Shown here: positions 43,290-52,630 of the stretch, one piece after another | Layout: each line of letters begins with the position of its first letter | Position numbering within the stretch: the first letter of the stretch is position 1 | From: IDS-8 sp964491485 | Lineage (GTDB): Bacteria; Pseudomonadota; Gammaproteobacteria; Steroidobacterales; Woeseiaceae | NCBI GenBank assembly: GCA_964491485.1 | Contig: CAZBGV010000005.1 | Location: 1 to 64,000 of the forward strand | Reading direction: 5' to 3' | Length of the DNA stretch: 64,000 nucleotides | The notes under the pieces: model-generated | What the model was told of the DNA's origin: nothing | Database searches by the model: none | Seen by the model: the letters and a program-made list of their open reading frames with translations, nothing else | Made by a program: the position numbers and the translations under genes

Positions 43290-45869
43290 TCAGGCCTCGC
43301 TCTTCTTCCTCGCCGGATCTCCCATCGCAGGATCGGTCACGCTCGGTGCGCCGATCTCGACCCTGCCGGCGTAGCGCCAGGCGAAGTCGGTGTCACGCGA
43401 GATGACGCTAAAGTCGTACCAATGGTGGTGCCGTGCAATGTCGAGGAACAACGTGCGGCTCTGGTGGGGAGAAAGGGTAACTGCAGTACGCTCTTCGTCG
43501 TAGTGGCTTTGCACGACGATTGCACGCTTCTTCCTCGAGCGGTTCTCTATCACCAACCTGATACGGAAAGCCGAAGGAGTGGACGGGTCACTGTGATATC
43601 CGCAATCGATCCTGATTGGCTGACTGGCCTTGTTACCGAAGAAGTGGCGGTAGAAACCGTTTGGACCATGCACCGCTATGTCATATGTGTCGGAAGTAAA
43701 TCGGGACAGAGCAATCTCCTCGACCAGCGTGTCACCCGCCCGCACGGCATAGCTTGCGGCAGCCATCGTGTTGGGGATACCACCGACAGCGTATGTTTGG
43801 AAGCCGGTCGCAACGCCATAGAGATATACATTGAATGCGGCGCCGGCCGCGCCGTCCCCGAATTGCCGCGTACTTGCTTCCAGGCGCAGCTGGAATGCGC
43901 GTTTCCCGGAGTCGTCAAACGCACCGTCGGCATATAGCTCGTACGGAAGCGCGCAGGAAGGCCGAATGCCTGGCTCCTGCCACAACATTGAGCGTATCCG
44001 GGCCGGGTCGTTACCGAGCGCAGTGATTTCCGCCCCGTTCAGCTTCGTGAAAGCGGCCGGCACCGGTTTGTCCTGTGCTCGTGTGATCGCTTCGAGGTGC
44101 GAGTTGCGGTCCAGGAAGGCAAGCTCCGGCGGATCGCTGTCGAAACGGCGGAAATTCGACTCGAGATTCCCGCATACCACCCGGCGCCATGCCGAAATGT
44201 TTGTTTCAATGACGCTCTTGCCGTATTTCTTCTCGAGAAAGGTCTCGAGAAAGCGAAGGATCGACGTGTGGTCACACACCTCGGAGTTGACCCAGCCACC
44301 GCGGCTCCATGGCGATGCTATGATCATCGGCACGCGATAACCCAGCCCCGTCGGCCCTGCTCGTGCCTGATCCGGCGGCACTCCTTGCAGCAATTCATCT
44401 TGTAACGAGCAATATTCCTGCCCCACATCTATCCCGGCTGAAGCGCCGCCGGTTTCGTGGCGATTCGGGTCGGCCGCGACATATGGTGGCGAGTGGTCGA
44501 AATATCCATCATTCTCATCGTACGTGAGAATGAAGATCGTTTTCTTCCAGAAGTCCGGGTTTTCGGTGAGGATCTTCAGCACTTCCGATACATACCAGGC
44601 ACCGTACCATGGCCTGGCCGGGTGATCGCTGAAATTGCCGGCAGCCACGAGCCACGACACCCTCGGCAGTTTGTTCTCACGAACGTCCTTCCTGAATTGA
44701 TACAGGACATCGCCTTTGGGAACGGAAATGTAGTCGGTGCCACCGTCAAGCTCCACCGCGATCTGCGTCAACTTCTCGAAATCGGGATCGCCGCTGTTGA
44801 TCTGCAAGCCCCGCGATCGCAACTCGAGTTGAGCGGCCGAGAGCTCGGACAGCGAACTTCTTCCCCAGCTCCGCTTGGCCTCCAGGCGTTCCAACTGGCG
44901 CGCATAGGCACCGAGCAGTGCCTCAATCCGCCGTGCTTCCGGGCTGCCAGGTTCGAGTCGTGCGTGTTCTTGTCGGATTTCTGCTTGTCTGGCCAGCAAG
45001 TTTGCTTGAGCCTCGTCGATTACGCCCTTGACGTAGTCGCGATACCAGGGAGCGAATGCCAGCGGGTAAGCTTGGAACCGCTCATGGGAGTTATCGCCAT
45101 AATTCCCCAGCCATAGCTCGGCCTCCGGATCCAGCGAGCCCTCGCACCACAACTGGTTCTGGTAGCACTTCCACGAGATACCGGCGCGTTGCAGGCGTTC
45201 GCCGTAAGAGGTCCAGGCCAAAGCGCCGGGATGCGTCTGTTCGTTGCGAAGATAGACCAGCGTGTCAGTGTCATGGTTTTCGCGTACGGTACCCGACCAC
45301 ATCATCAGGCGGTTCGGCGCAGTGCCTGTCATGATGCTGCAGTAGTTCTGGTCACAGACGGTGAAGGCATCCGCTAAAGCGTAATAAAACGGGATATCGT
45401 CGCGTGTACAAAAACCCATTGTCCCCGGGATATGTTCGTACTCCTTGTTCCGGTAGCGTTTGGCCTCGATCCAGTTGTTATGCGCACCGCCGTTCCAGGC
45501 ATCGATCTGATCGTCCCGATTGTGCGGCAGCGAACCCATCCACGTCGCCCGGGTATCTTTGATGCTTACATGCCAGGGCAGGTAGGCGTTGCCGTCCCGG
45601 TCGCGCTGCAGAAAAATGGACGTTCCGTCCGCCTGGCGCAGTGCGCGCGGATCATTGAAGCCTCGCACGCCGCGCAATGTTCCGAACATGTGATCGAATG
45701 AGCGATTCTCTTGCATCAGAACGACTACGTGTTCGGCGTCGAGGTAGCTGGTTCCGGGAGCAGGTGTAATGGCGTAAGCGCGCGCAACAACCGGAGGTAT
45801 AACCCCGGCAATGCCCATGGCTTCGGCGAATGCCAATCCACCCTTCAGGAAGTCTCGTCTGTTAATCAC
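43290..45869 (-). CDS. Tat-exported phospholipase C (phosphocholine-specific PLC/acid phosphatase family)
   Basis: The protein has 859 residues, near the usual length. The Tat signal is INRRDFLKG at 2-10. The phosphoesterase domain has VVVLMQENRSFDHMFGTLRG (ENRSFDH 54-60), the family nucleophile region SIMTGTAPNRLMMWSG, and TYDENDGYFDH. Two C-terminal beta domains (DUF756 type; FNVYLYGVATGFQTYAVG, and VTLSPHQSRTLFLDIARHHHWYDF) mark the PlcH/PlcN group, which cleaves phosphatidyl-choline or -ethanolamine to diacylglycerol and the phospho-headgroup. Probable GTG start at 45869. It lies 57 bases after the alcohol dehydrogenase and closes a seven-gene leftward run. Confidence 0.9.
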   Translation of the reverse strand: MINRRDFLKGGLAFAEAMGIAGVIPPVVARAYAITPAPGTSYLDAEHVVVLMQENRSFDHMFGTLRGVRGFNDPRALRQADGTSIFLQRDRDGNAYLPWHVSIKDTRATWMGSLPHNRDDQIDAWNGGAHNNWIEAKRYRNKEYEHIPGTMGFCTRDDIPFYYALADAFTVCDQNYCSIMTGTAPNRLMMWSGTVRENHDTDTLVYLRNEQTHPGALAWTSYGERLQRAGISWKCYQNQLWCEGSLDPEAELWLGNYGDNSHERFQAYPLAFAPWYRDYVKGVIDEAQANLLARQAEIRQEHARLEPGSPEARRIEALLGAYARQLERLEAKRSWGRSSLSELSAAQLELRSRGLQINSGDPDFEKLTQIAVELDGGTDYISVPKGDVLYQFRKDVRENKLPRVSWLVAAGNFSDHPARPWYGAWYVSEVLKILTENPDFWKKTIFILTYDENDGYFDHSPPYVAADPNRHETGGASAGIDVGQEYCSLQDELLQGVPPDQARAGPTGLGYRVPMIIASPWSRGGWVNSEVCDHTSILRFLETFLEKKYGKSVIETNISAWRRVVCGNLESNFRRFDSDPPELAFLDRNSHLEAITRAQDKPVPAAFTKLNGAEITALGNDPARIRSMLWQEPGIRPSCALPYELYADGAFDDSGKRAFQLRLEASTRQFGDGAAGAAFNVYLYGVATGFQTYAVGGIPNTMAAASYAVRAGDTLVEEIALSRFTSDTYDIAVHGPNGFYRHFFGNKASQPIRIDCGYHSDPSTPSAFRIRLVIENRSRKKRAIVVQSHYDEERTAVTLSPHQSRTLFLDIARHHHWYDFSVISRDTDFAWRYAGRVEIGAPSVTDPAMGDPARKKSEA

Positions 45870-45926
45870 TCGTCAACCCACCCTTGAACTGTGCCTTTTC
45901 GATTCGCCACATGTGCCTGCCGTCCT

Positions 45927-47072
45927 TCAAATGCATTCCGCGAGCAGCATCCGCGCCGCTTCGACGGTCAATTCGATCGGGTTGCTGCCCGCAGCAGGAT
46001 CGTCCACGGCCATTTCGGCGATCGTCCCGGTCGCGTCGTTGTCAATGCCGAGTGCAGTCAGCCTGTCCGGAAGATTCAGCTCGGCTCGCAGCGCTATGGT
46101 GAAGTCGTAGAAACCATCAAAGCCGCCCTCAATTCCGAGATACCTGGCGAGCCTGGCTATCGAACCCTCGATTGCCGGCCGATTGAACCGCAACACTGCG
46201 GGCATCATGACAGCGTTTGTCGTCCCGTGATGGGTACCATGGATCGACCCGATGGGATGCGATAGCGCGTGAATCGCGCCCAATCCCTTCTGGAAGGCCA
46301 CCGCTCCCATGAGCGATGCCGCCATGAGGTAGGCACGTGCACCTATGTTCGCTCCATCCCGATAAGCCTGGACGAGATGCTCCTTCACCAAGCGCATGCC
46401 TTCAACAGCAATGCCCTGGCTCATTGGATGGTAGAAGGGCGAGCAGTAGGACTCGAGGCAATGGATGAAGGCGTCCATCCCGGTGCCTGCAGTGAGCATC
46501 GGCGGCAGCCCGACTGTCAGTTCAGGATCACAAATAGTAACCGTCGGCAAGATCCGGGGATGGAAGATGATCTTCTTCGTATGAGTTTTGGAATTGGTGA
46601 TCACGGACGATCGACCGACTTCGGAGCCTGTGCCGGACGTGGTCGGCACGGCGACAATGGGAACGATCCCGCTGGTGCTTGCCCGAGTCCATCGGTCGCC
46701 GCCGTCCTCAAAATCCCACACGGGCCGAGTCTGGCCAACCATGAAGGCTATCGCTTTGCCGAGATCAAGACCGGAGCCCCCGCCAAACGCGACCACTCCA
46801 TCGTGGTTGCCGGACCGAAATGCCTCGATACCGGCGTCGAGATTCTTTTCTGTCGGGTTCGTGTCGACGTCGGCGAACAGATCGCGACCCAACCCTCCCG
46901 CGTCGAGCAGATCCAGTGCATGTTGGGTAATGGACATACTGGCGAGGCCGCGGTCGGTAACCAGAAGCGGCCGCTTCATACCCGTTGCACGGCAACACTC
47001 TGCCAACTCCGCGAGACGGCCCTGCCCGAACCGGATTGTAGTCGGATAGCTCCAGTTCACGTTCAGATTCAT
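45927..47072 (-). CDS. Iron-containing alcohol dehydrogenase
   Basis: The protein has 381 residues. NAD motif GGGSGLD at 97-103, VPTTSGTGSEV at 142-152. Metal ligands fit Asp 200, His 204, His 268 and His 282 (MDAFIHCLE and IHALSHPIGSIHGTHHG), with the 14-residue spacing of the last two as in FucO. The family interconverts alcohols and aldehydes. ATG 47072 overlaps the ALDH stop by ATGA, and AGGAAG precedes it. In this operon the alcohol is probably the hydroxymethyl of a gamma-glutamylated amino alcohol, an inference from neighbours. Confidence 0.92.
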   Translation of the reverse strand: MNLNVNWSYPTTIRFGQGRLAELAECCRATGMKRPLLVTDRGLASMSITQHALDLLDAGGLGRDLFADVDTNPTEKNLDAGIEAFRSGNHDGVVAFGGGSGLDLGKAIAFMVGQTRPVWDFEDGGDRWTRASTSGIVPIVAVPTTSGTGSEVGRSSVITNSKTHTKKIIFHPRILPTVTICDPELTVGLPPMLTAGTGMDAFIHCLESYCSPFYHPMSQGIAVEGMRLVKEHLVQAYRDGANIGARAYLMAASLMGAVAFQKGLGAIHALSHPIGSIHGTHHGTTNAVMMPAVLRFNRPAIEGSIARLARYLGIEGGFDGFYDFTIALRAELNLPDRLTALGIDNDATGTIAEMAVDDPAAGSNPIELTVEAARMLLAECI

Positions 47073-48454
47073 GGCAGGGTCTTCCTGAAGTGATATGACT
47101 TTGGGCGAGTCAAATTGTGAAAGCCAATCACAGACAGGGTGCCGCCGCGCCCGGAATCCTTCACCCCTGTCCAGCACAGCGCCGGATCGAGATAGTCCGC
47201 CCGGTTGAGGTACAAGGTGCCCGCCTCGACATCGCGGCCGAGATGCCTCGCTCTCTCAGGATCGCGTGTCCACAGCGATGCGGTAAGACCGAACCTGGAA
47301 TCGTTCATCAAGGCGAGCGCCTCGGCGTCACTCCGCACTTTCATGATTCCGACCGCCGGGCCGAACGTCTCCTCCCGCATGAACGCCATTGAATGGTCGA
47401 CGTTGATCAAAATCTGGGGCGCGACATACGTGCCGCCATCATCGGTCGGGAAGGCGTCAGGAGCAACCAGCGCCCGGGCGCCTCGTGCAACCGCATCAGC
47501 GATCTGCTCACGAACGACGGCTGCCAGGCGTCGCGTCGCCATCGGGCCAAGGGTCGTTTCCGAGTCGAGCGGGTTGCCTAGCCGGTGCCCCGACAGCCAA
47601 GCGAGAGCCTTGTCGACGAACGCGTCGTACCGCTGCTCGGCGACGTAGATCCGCTCAATGCCGCAACAACATTGACCGGAGTTGTAGATCGCCGCGTCCA
47701 TGAGCACTGTAACGGCGGCATCCAGATCGGCATCTTCGAGCACATACGCAGGGTCCTTACCGCCCAGCTCCAAACCGATTGGCGTCAATGTGCCCGCCGC
47801 GGCTGCTTCGATCGCCCGACCGCCACTCACCGACCCGGTAAAATTGATGAAGTCGAACTGCCTTTCGCTGATCAGCTCGAAAGTCGTCGCATGGTCGAGG
47901 AAGATGTTTTGAAACACGTCAGGCGGCATTCCTCCTTCGGTGAACGCCTGCACCATGCGCTCGCCGACCAGCGGAGTCTGCGAAGCGTGCTTCAGGACGA
48001 CGCAGTTGCCTGCAATGAGCGCCGGCACGACGGTATTCACCGCGGTCAAATACGGGTAGTTCCATGGCGCGATTACGAGCACGATCCCATGCGGCTCCCT
48101 TACGATTGTCCGCAGGAACGCATCGCTGTTCTCGATCAGTATTGGTCCTAGCGCCTCCTCCGCGATGCTCACCATGTAGTCGGACCGCTCGTTCACACCC
48201 GCGAGTTCGCCGCCGTACCGCACGGGACGGCCCATCTGCCACGCAAGCTCCGGTACGAGCTCGTCCGCCATGGCATTCAGGCGCGCAATACCCTGGCGGA
48301 CCAGCCCGATTCGCTCGTCCAAGGGTCGGCGTTGCCATGTCTTCTGCGCTGCGCGCGCCTTGGCAATGGCCGCCCGTGCCGCGCCGGCGTCGACGACAGG
48401 CCGCTCCGCATACACGGAGCCATCAATCGGTGAAACGCAAGTAATTACCGACAT
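47069..48454 (-). CDS. Aldehyde dehydrogenase (NAD(P))
   Basis: The protein has 461 residues. Asn 132 in APWNYP, Glu 229 in GLELGGKD, and catalytic Cys 263 in NSGQCCCGIER; EETFGPAVGIM near the C-terminus. It resembles the succinate-semialdehyde/gamma-glutamyl-aminobutyraldehyde side of the superfamily. The start at 48454 has AAGGA upstream; the longer frame adds 11 residues through a palindrome. It is coupled to the alcohol dehydrogenase by ATGA overlap, so the two probably oxidise the same intermediate in two steps, alcohol to aldehyde to acid. Confidence 0.92.
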   Translation of the reverse strand: MSVITCVSPIDGSVYAERPVVDAGAARAAIAKARAAQKTWQRRPLDERIGLVRQGIARLNAMADELVPELAWQMGRPVRYGGELAGVNERSDYMVSIAEEALGPILIENSDAFLRTIVREPHGIVLVIAPWNYPYLTAVNTVVPALIAGNCVVLKHASQTPLVGERMVQAFTEGGMPPDVFQNIFLDHATTFELISERQFDFINFTGSVSGGRAIEAAAAGTLTPIGLELGGKDPAYVLEDADLDAAVTVLMDAAIYNSGQCCCGIERIYVAEQRYDAFVDKALAWLSGHRLGNPLDSETTLGPMATRRLAAVVREQIADAVARGARALVAPDAFPTDDGGTYVAPQILINVDHSMAFMREETFGPAVGIMKVRSDAEALALMNDSRFGLTASLWTRDPERARHLGRDVEAGTLYLNRADYLDPALCWTGVKDSGRGGTLSVIGFHNLTRPKSYHFRKTLP

Positions 48455-48466
48455 CGTCCTTCTGTT

Positions 48467-48480
48467 TGCGGATGTCCGCA
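48467..48480. promoter_or_regulatory. Palindrome upstream of the ALDH gene
   Basis: TGCGGATGTCCGCA: 6-base perfect arms around TG, directly upstream of the ALDH ribosome site and inside the 71-base gap after the GS-like gene. It could be an operator or a short RNA hairpin that occludes the ribosome site. Confidence 0.35.
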
Positions 48481-48525
48481 CATGCAAAAGCGCCCACCCG
48501 CCCCGGTGCGCTCATTGTCATGGCT

Positions 48526-49905
48526 TCAACACCTTTCGAAGCCGCGGCTGATCTCCCAGTCCGTCACGCAGCGATCAAATTCTTCCTGCTCCCATTCGGC
48601 CGCACGCACGTAGTGATCTACGACGTTGTCTCCGAACGCCTCGCGCAGCATTCGAGACTCGCGCAATGGCGTGATTGCTTCGCGAAGCGTATGAGGGATA
48701 TCCTCATCCCGGTCATCATTGTAGGCATCGCCGACAAAAGGCTCGTCGAGGTCTCGCCCGCGCTCGATTCCGCTCAGCCCGGCGGCTATGAGCGCAGCCA
48801 TCGCGAGATACGGGTTCAAATCAGAGCCACCAATGCGGCATTCGATGCGAATACCGGGTCCGCCTTCACCGCAAAGCCGATACCCGGCAGTTCGGTTGTC
48901 GCGGCTCCAGACAACTTTGGTCGGCGCGAACGTGGCAGCCGCAAAGCGCTTGTACGAGTTCACGTACGGCGCAAGGAAACAGGTTATCTCCCGTGTATGC
49001 TCGAGAAGTCCCGCTACGTATTGCCGCATCAACGTCGACATCCCGTACGGTGCCTTTTCGTCATAGAACAGGGGCTGGGATCCGTTCAGACTCCATATCG
49101 ACTGGTGAATGTGAGCGGATGAGCCGGCGGCATCCTTGTTCCATTTTGCGAGAAACGATATCGACTTGCCGTTCTGCCAGGCGATCTCTTTGCAGGCATT
49201 CTTGACAATTGCATGCCAGTCGGCCGTCACGAGAGGATCGGCATACCGAACGTTGATCTCTCCCTGACCTGCCCACGCCTCACCCTTGGTGCTTTCCACC
49301 TGGATGCCCGCCGCGTACAGCCCGTTGCGCAGCGCGCGCATCACGTCTTCTTCGGTCGTCGTCTGGAAGACATGGTAGTCCTCGTTGTATCGGCCAAACG
49401 TGGCCAGGTCGCGGTACTTGCTGCGCCAAGCTTCCTCGTAGGACTGAGTGAAAAGGTAAAATTCGAGCTCCGTGGCCATGCAGGCTTTGAAGCCCATGGC
49501 TTCGAGACGCTCGATCTGTCTCTTCAACACTGTCCGAGGTGCATGCGGCACCTCGGTATGGTCCGCGGGGTCGAGAACGTCGCAAAGGACAAGCGCGGTA
49601 CCCTGCAGCCAGGGCAACCGGCGCAGTGTCGTCAGGGCAGGCCGCATGAGATAGTCGCCGTAGCCTTTGTCCCAGCTCGTCGCGGCGTACCCGGGAACTG
49701 TGTTCATCTCGACATCAGTCGCAAGTAGATAGCTGCACGAATGAGTTTCTTCGTGCGCGTGCTGCAGAAAGAAGTCGGCATGAAAGCGTTTACCGACCAG
49801 CCTTCCCTGCATATCTACCTGGCAGGCGAGTACCGTATCGATACGACCATCCGCGACGTCCTGACGCAAATCGTCCAGAGTATAGGAAGCGGTCACGGCA
49901 GACAC
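48526..49905 (-). CDS. Glutamine-synthetase-like ligase (gamma-glutamylamide synthetase)
   Basis: The protein has 459 residues with the full GS fold. Metal and substrate residues: TELEFYLF, GQGEINVRYADPL, AGSSAHIHQSI (ATP/ammonia-site His), SRDNRTAGYR, and RIECRIGGSDLNPYLAMAALIAAG. It belongs to the GlnA-like/PuuA side, which attaches the gamma-carboxyl of glutamate to an amine instead of ammonia, since it lacks the adenylylation-loop context of housekeeping GlnA. It probably starts at GTG 49905. Its neighbours (amidohydrolase, ALDH, ADH) make an amino alcohol such as ethanolamine the most likely amine. Confidence 0.88.
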   Translation of the reverse strand: MSAVTASYTLDDLRQDVADGRIDTVLACQVDMQGRLVGKRFHADFFLQHAHEETHSCSYLLATDVEMNTVPGYAATSWDKGYGDYLMRPALTTLRRLPWLQGTALVLCDVLDPADHTEVPHAPRTVLKRQIERLEAMGFKACMATELEFYLFTQSYEEAWRSKYRDLATFGRYNEDYHVFQTTTEEDVMRALRNGLYAAGIQVESTKGEAWAGQGEINVRYADPLVTADWHAIVKNACKEIAWQNGKSISFLAKWNKDAAGSSAHIHQSIWSLNGSQPLFYDEKAPYGMSTLMRQYVAGLLEHTREITCFLAPYVNSYKRFAAATFAPTKVVWSRDNRTAGYRLCGEGGPGIRIECRIGGSDLNPYLAMAALIAAGLSGIERGRDLDEPFVGDAYNDDRDEDIPHTLREAITPLRESRMLREAFGDNVVDHYVRAAEWEQEEFDRCVTDWEISRGFERC

Positions 49906-49925
49906 CCGCTGTACGCAATCACGGA

Positions 49926-49942
49926 GAGCAAGGTTCTTGCTC
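49926..49942. promoter_or_regulatory. Hairpin upstream of the GS-like gene
   Basis: GAGCAAG-GTT-CTTGCTC: perfect 7-base arms with a 3-base loop, 20 bases before the GTG start of the GS-like gene. It may fold in the transcript of the leftward operon and modulate translation. Confidence 0.35.
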
Positions 49943-50008
49943 CGCGATGCGTTGCTTTTATGGACCGTTCGCTATATTGCAGCACCATGTTCCGCGCCCC
50001 CGATGGCT

Positions 50009-50818
50009 CTACCAGTCCGCTCCGGCTCCAACGGTAAGCTGCTTGCCGGATGCGGTACCGACGTCCAAATCGCCAAGTGCACGTCCAAGAATCGAGATGA
50101 GGAAGCTCGTGATGTCGCCGCGCGTCTTTTCGCCGACGAGATCATTGCGAACCTCGATCATGACATTTGGGATGCCGCGGGCGATGCCATGTTCGATCAG
50201 CGTGTGCGTCACGCCGTCCGCCGGCCCGTAAGGTTCGTTACGCCGGACCAGGAAGCGCGAGCCGATCCCGGCCGCCGCCGCCAACATGGCATCTGCAAGC
50301 CGGCTGTCGCGGTCGTGCAGGATGCCTATATCGACGACTCTCCGCCGCCCGAAATATATCGGGGTGAAGGTGTGCACCGTCACCAGAACCGTCCTTTGAT
50401 GTCGGGTCGCACGATCGTCCAAGACTGCCGCGAGTCCATCGCGAAAGGGCAAATAAATTTCCGCCACACGCATTGCGCGCTCGGCGTCGTCGAGATTGCA
50501 ATTTCCGGGGATAGCGTAGATTTCGCTGCGCGCAGGAATGGCCGACTCGGAGGCCGGCGGGCGGTTACAGTCGTATGCCAGCCGGGAGAAGCGCTGGTAG
50601 CAGAGAGTTCCGTCGAAAGCCGCTGCCAGGGATCTGGCAAGCTCAAGGGCTCCGATGTCCCAGGCGATGTGACTACGACAGACCGGTTCCGCGAGACCCA
50701 ACGTTCCCAGCCGATCAGGCAGGCGCCATGAGGCATGCTCACAGACGAATACCGCCTCGCCTTCGCCGTCTGCATGCTCGATTGCCATCGGACTGTCAAC
50801 CGGGCGCGGCAATTTCAT
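50009..50818 (-). CDS. N-formylglutamate amidohydrolase family protein
   Basis: The protein has 269 residues. CEHAS at about 26-30, SRLAYDCNRPP, and TVHTFTPIYFG are typical of the HutG-type N-formylglutamate amidohydrolases, zinc enzymes that remove an acyl group from glutamate. No histidine-degradation genes are near, so formylglutamate is unlikely to be the substrate. Next to a gamma-glutamyl ligase it could open the final gamma-glutamyl amide. It has ATG 50818 with a weak GGAAA site. It is 104 bases before the GS-like gene. Confidence 0.88.
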   Translation of the reverse strand: MKLPRPVDSPMAIEHADGEGEAVFVCEHASWRLPDRLGTLGLAEPVCRSHIAWDIGALELARSLAAAFDGTLCYQRFSRLAYDCNRPPASESAIPARSEIYAIPGNCNLDDAERAMRVAEIYLPFRDGLAAVLDDRATRHQRTVLVTVHTFTPIYFGRRRVVDIGILHDRDSRLADAMLAAAAGIGSRFLVRRNEPYGPADGVTHTLIEHGIARGIPNVMIEVRNDLVGEKTRGDITSFLISILGRALGDLDVGTASGKQLTVGAGADW

Positions 50819-50943
50819 TCATTTTTCCAGCTGGTTAGCACATTGATACGTAAAAAAGGCGACTAATCCGGGAAGCTGGTAAGGTCTCCTTTTTGGCGAA
50901 GATTGGACGGCACCCTCATCGTCCCGAGTAGCACCGCTCCTCG

Positions 50944-52593
50944 CTATTCAAACGTGAGAATCCTCCCCTCGGATCCGCTGGGGAAAGGGATGCCAAGAAT
51001 CCACGAGACTGTCGGTGCGATCTGGGGCGTCACCGTTCTCCGACTGGTCTTGCCTCGAGGGATACGCCAGCCGTAGAAAACCAGCGGCACATGAGTATCG
51101 TAGTTGTAGGGTGAACCGTGAGACGTTGGCTCTACGCTATCGAGCCACCCTGATCCCAAGTGGACGAATACGTCTCCCGACCTCCCGAAGAAGAAGCCCC
51201 TCTGGTAAAACGACTCCAGGCCGGCGCTGTATGCCATGGTTGCATAGTTGTGAGAAGTATTCGTTGCAACCACGCCCTCGAAAATACGAAGAAATGTGGC
51301 TATTTCGTTCTGAACCGAGGTTAGCGACAGTTCGCGTTGTGCGATCAGTTCCCGGTTGAGGTAAACCTGCTGATTCACATAACGGGAAATCCACTCGCCT
51401 TCACCGTACTTCTGCGCAAGGTGCTGCTGCAGCTGCTGAACCATACGAGCGTTGTCGAACTTGCCGCCTGGCAACCCTCGCTGTCGCAACGACTGCGGAA
51501 ACTCGACGACCCCGTGGTCGGCCGTCAGGAAAACCAGGCAATTTCCTTCCCCGACCTCTTCATCGAGAAAAGAAAGTAGCCCCGCAAGTTCCCGGTCGAG
51601 CCGCAGGTATATGTCCTGTATTTCGACCGATCTAGGCCCGAATCGGTGCCCGACGTAATCGGGTGAGGAAAAGCTGATCGCCAGGAAATCAGGCGTATCG
51701 TCCTCTCCCAGCTTCAGGGCCTGTACGGCAGCTTTCGCAAATGCCCCGAGAAGCTCGTTGCCGAAAGGCGACGTGATGATGCGCACCAGCGAACCGTTCA
51801 TCCGATGAGGGAACACCGCCGCTCTCTCGTCATCGAACGGATCTTCCCACGGAGCATCGTCTTCATCGCTCTCGGTGTATTCGCCGATCGGCAGCAATGG
51901 CTCCCATACTGCACGGCTGTATTCGTGCGCGAGCTTCCGTTCATTGAACGTCCGGACCCACTGCGGCAGCTCATCCATGTACCAGGTGCTGGTGACGAAA
52001 CCCCCGGTTCCAGAGTCGTACCAGAAAGCGTAGTCTGCCAGGTGTCCGCCGGGCAGGATCGCCGAACGATCCTTGATCGATAGTGCGACCACCTTCGCCT
52101 GCGGCGTGAGCCTCTTGAGCTCGTCCGTAACCGTGGTGCTCAAAAGATTTTTGGGCGACACACGGCCCGCGGCGTCATCAGCGCCTACCGTTTGCACGGA
52201 CGCATCTTCAACGGCACTGACTAGCTTGTTGGCGGTGCGGTCGTACCAGTCGTTTGCAACTATGCCGTGGACGGCAGGTGTGGTGCCGGTATAAATAGAT
52301 GCGTGCCCAGGCGCCGTGTAGGTCGGGACGTAGTCGTAATGATGGTTGGCAAACAGGTAGCCGTCGCCGACGAGACGTTTGAAGCCGTTTTCGCCGAATT
52401 TGCCCCAGAAGCGAGGGAGATACTCGAACTTCATCTGGTCGATCACGATACCGACGACGAGCTTCGGCCTCTCTTCGACCAGCGGTGTGTCCTGCTGAGC
52501 AGCCCACGCCCCGAGCCAATTGGGACCAAATACCAGCCCCGCAACAATTGTCACTCGAAACGGGGGCCATACTCGGCGTTTTGCAGCTCTCAT
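50944..52593 (-). CDS. PafA-like alkaline phosphatase, exported
   Basis: The protein has 549 residues. Signal region about 12-33 (VTIVAGLVFGPNWLGAWA). Metal and nucleophile region: VIDQMKFEYL with Asp 52, and TYTAPGHASIYTGTTP with Thr 93 as the nucleophile (PafA-type enzymes use Thr rather than Ser). FLAISFSSPDYVGHRFGP and FLTADHGVVEFP supply the remaining metal ligands. These periplasmic enzymes remove phosphate from many phosphomonoesters and are not repressed by phosphate. ATG 52593 has AAGGAA upstream. Directly after the TonB receptor gene. It would dephosphorylate the phospho-headgroup released by the PLC. Confidence 0.9.
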   Translation of the reverse strand: MRAAKRRVWPPFRVTIVAGLVFGPNWLGAWAAQQDTPLVEERPKLVVGIVIDQMKFEYLPRFWGKFGENGFKRLVGDGYLFANHHYDYVPTYTAPGHASIYTGTTPAVHGIVANDWYDRTANKLVSAVEDASVQTVGADDAAGRVSPKNLLSTTVTDELKRLTPQAKVVALSIKDRSAILPGGHLADYAFWYDSGTGGFVTSTWYMDELPQWVRTFNERKLAHEYSRAVWEPLLPIGEYTESDEDDAPWEDPFDDERAAVFPHRMNGSLVRIITSPFGNELLGAFAKAAVQALKLGEDDTPDFLAISFSSPDYVGHRFGPRSVEIQDIYLRLDRELAGLLSFLDEEVGEGNCLVFLTADHGVVEFPQSLRQRGLPGGKFDNARMVQQLQQHLAQKYGEGEWISRYVNQQVYLNRELIAQRELSLTSVQNEIATFLRIFEGVVATNTSHNYATMAYSAGLESFYQRGFFFGRSGDVFVHLGSGWLDSVEPTSHGSPYNYDTHVPLVFYGWRIPRGKTSRRTVTPQIAPTVSWILGIPFPSGSEGRILTFE

Positions 52594-52630
52594 GAACAGA
52601 GCTTTCCTTTCAGGCCCCCGACTTATCACT

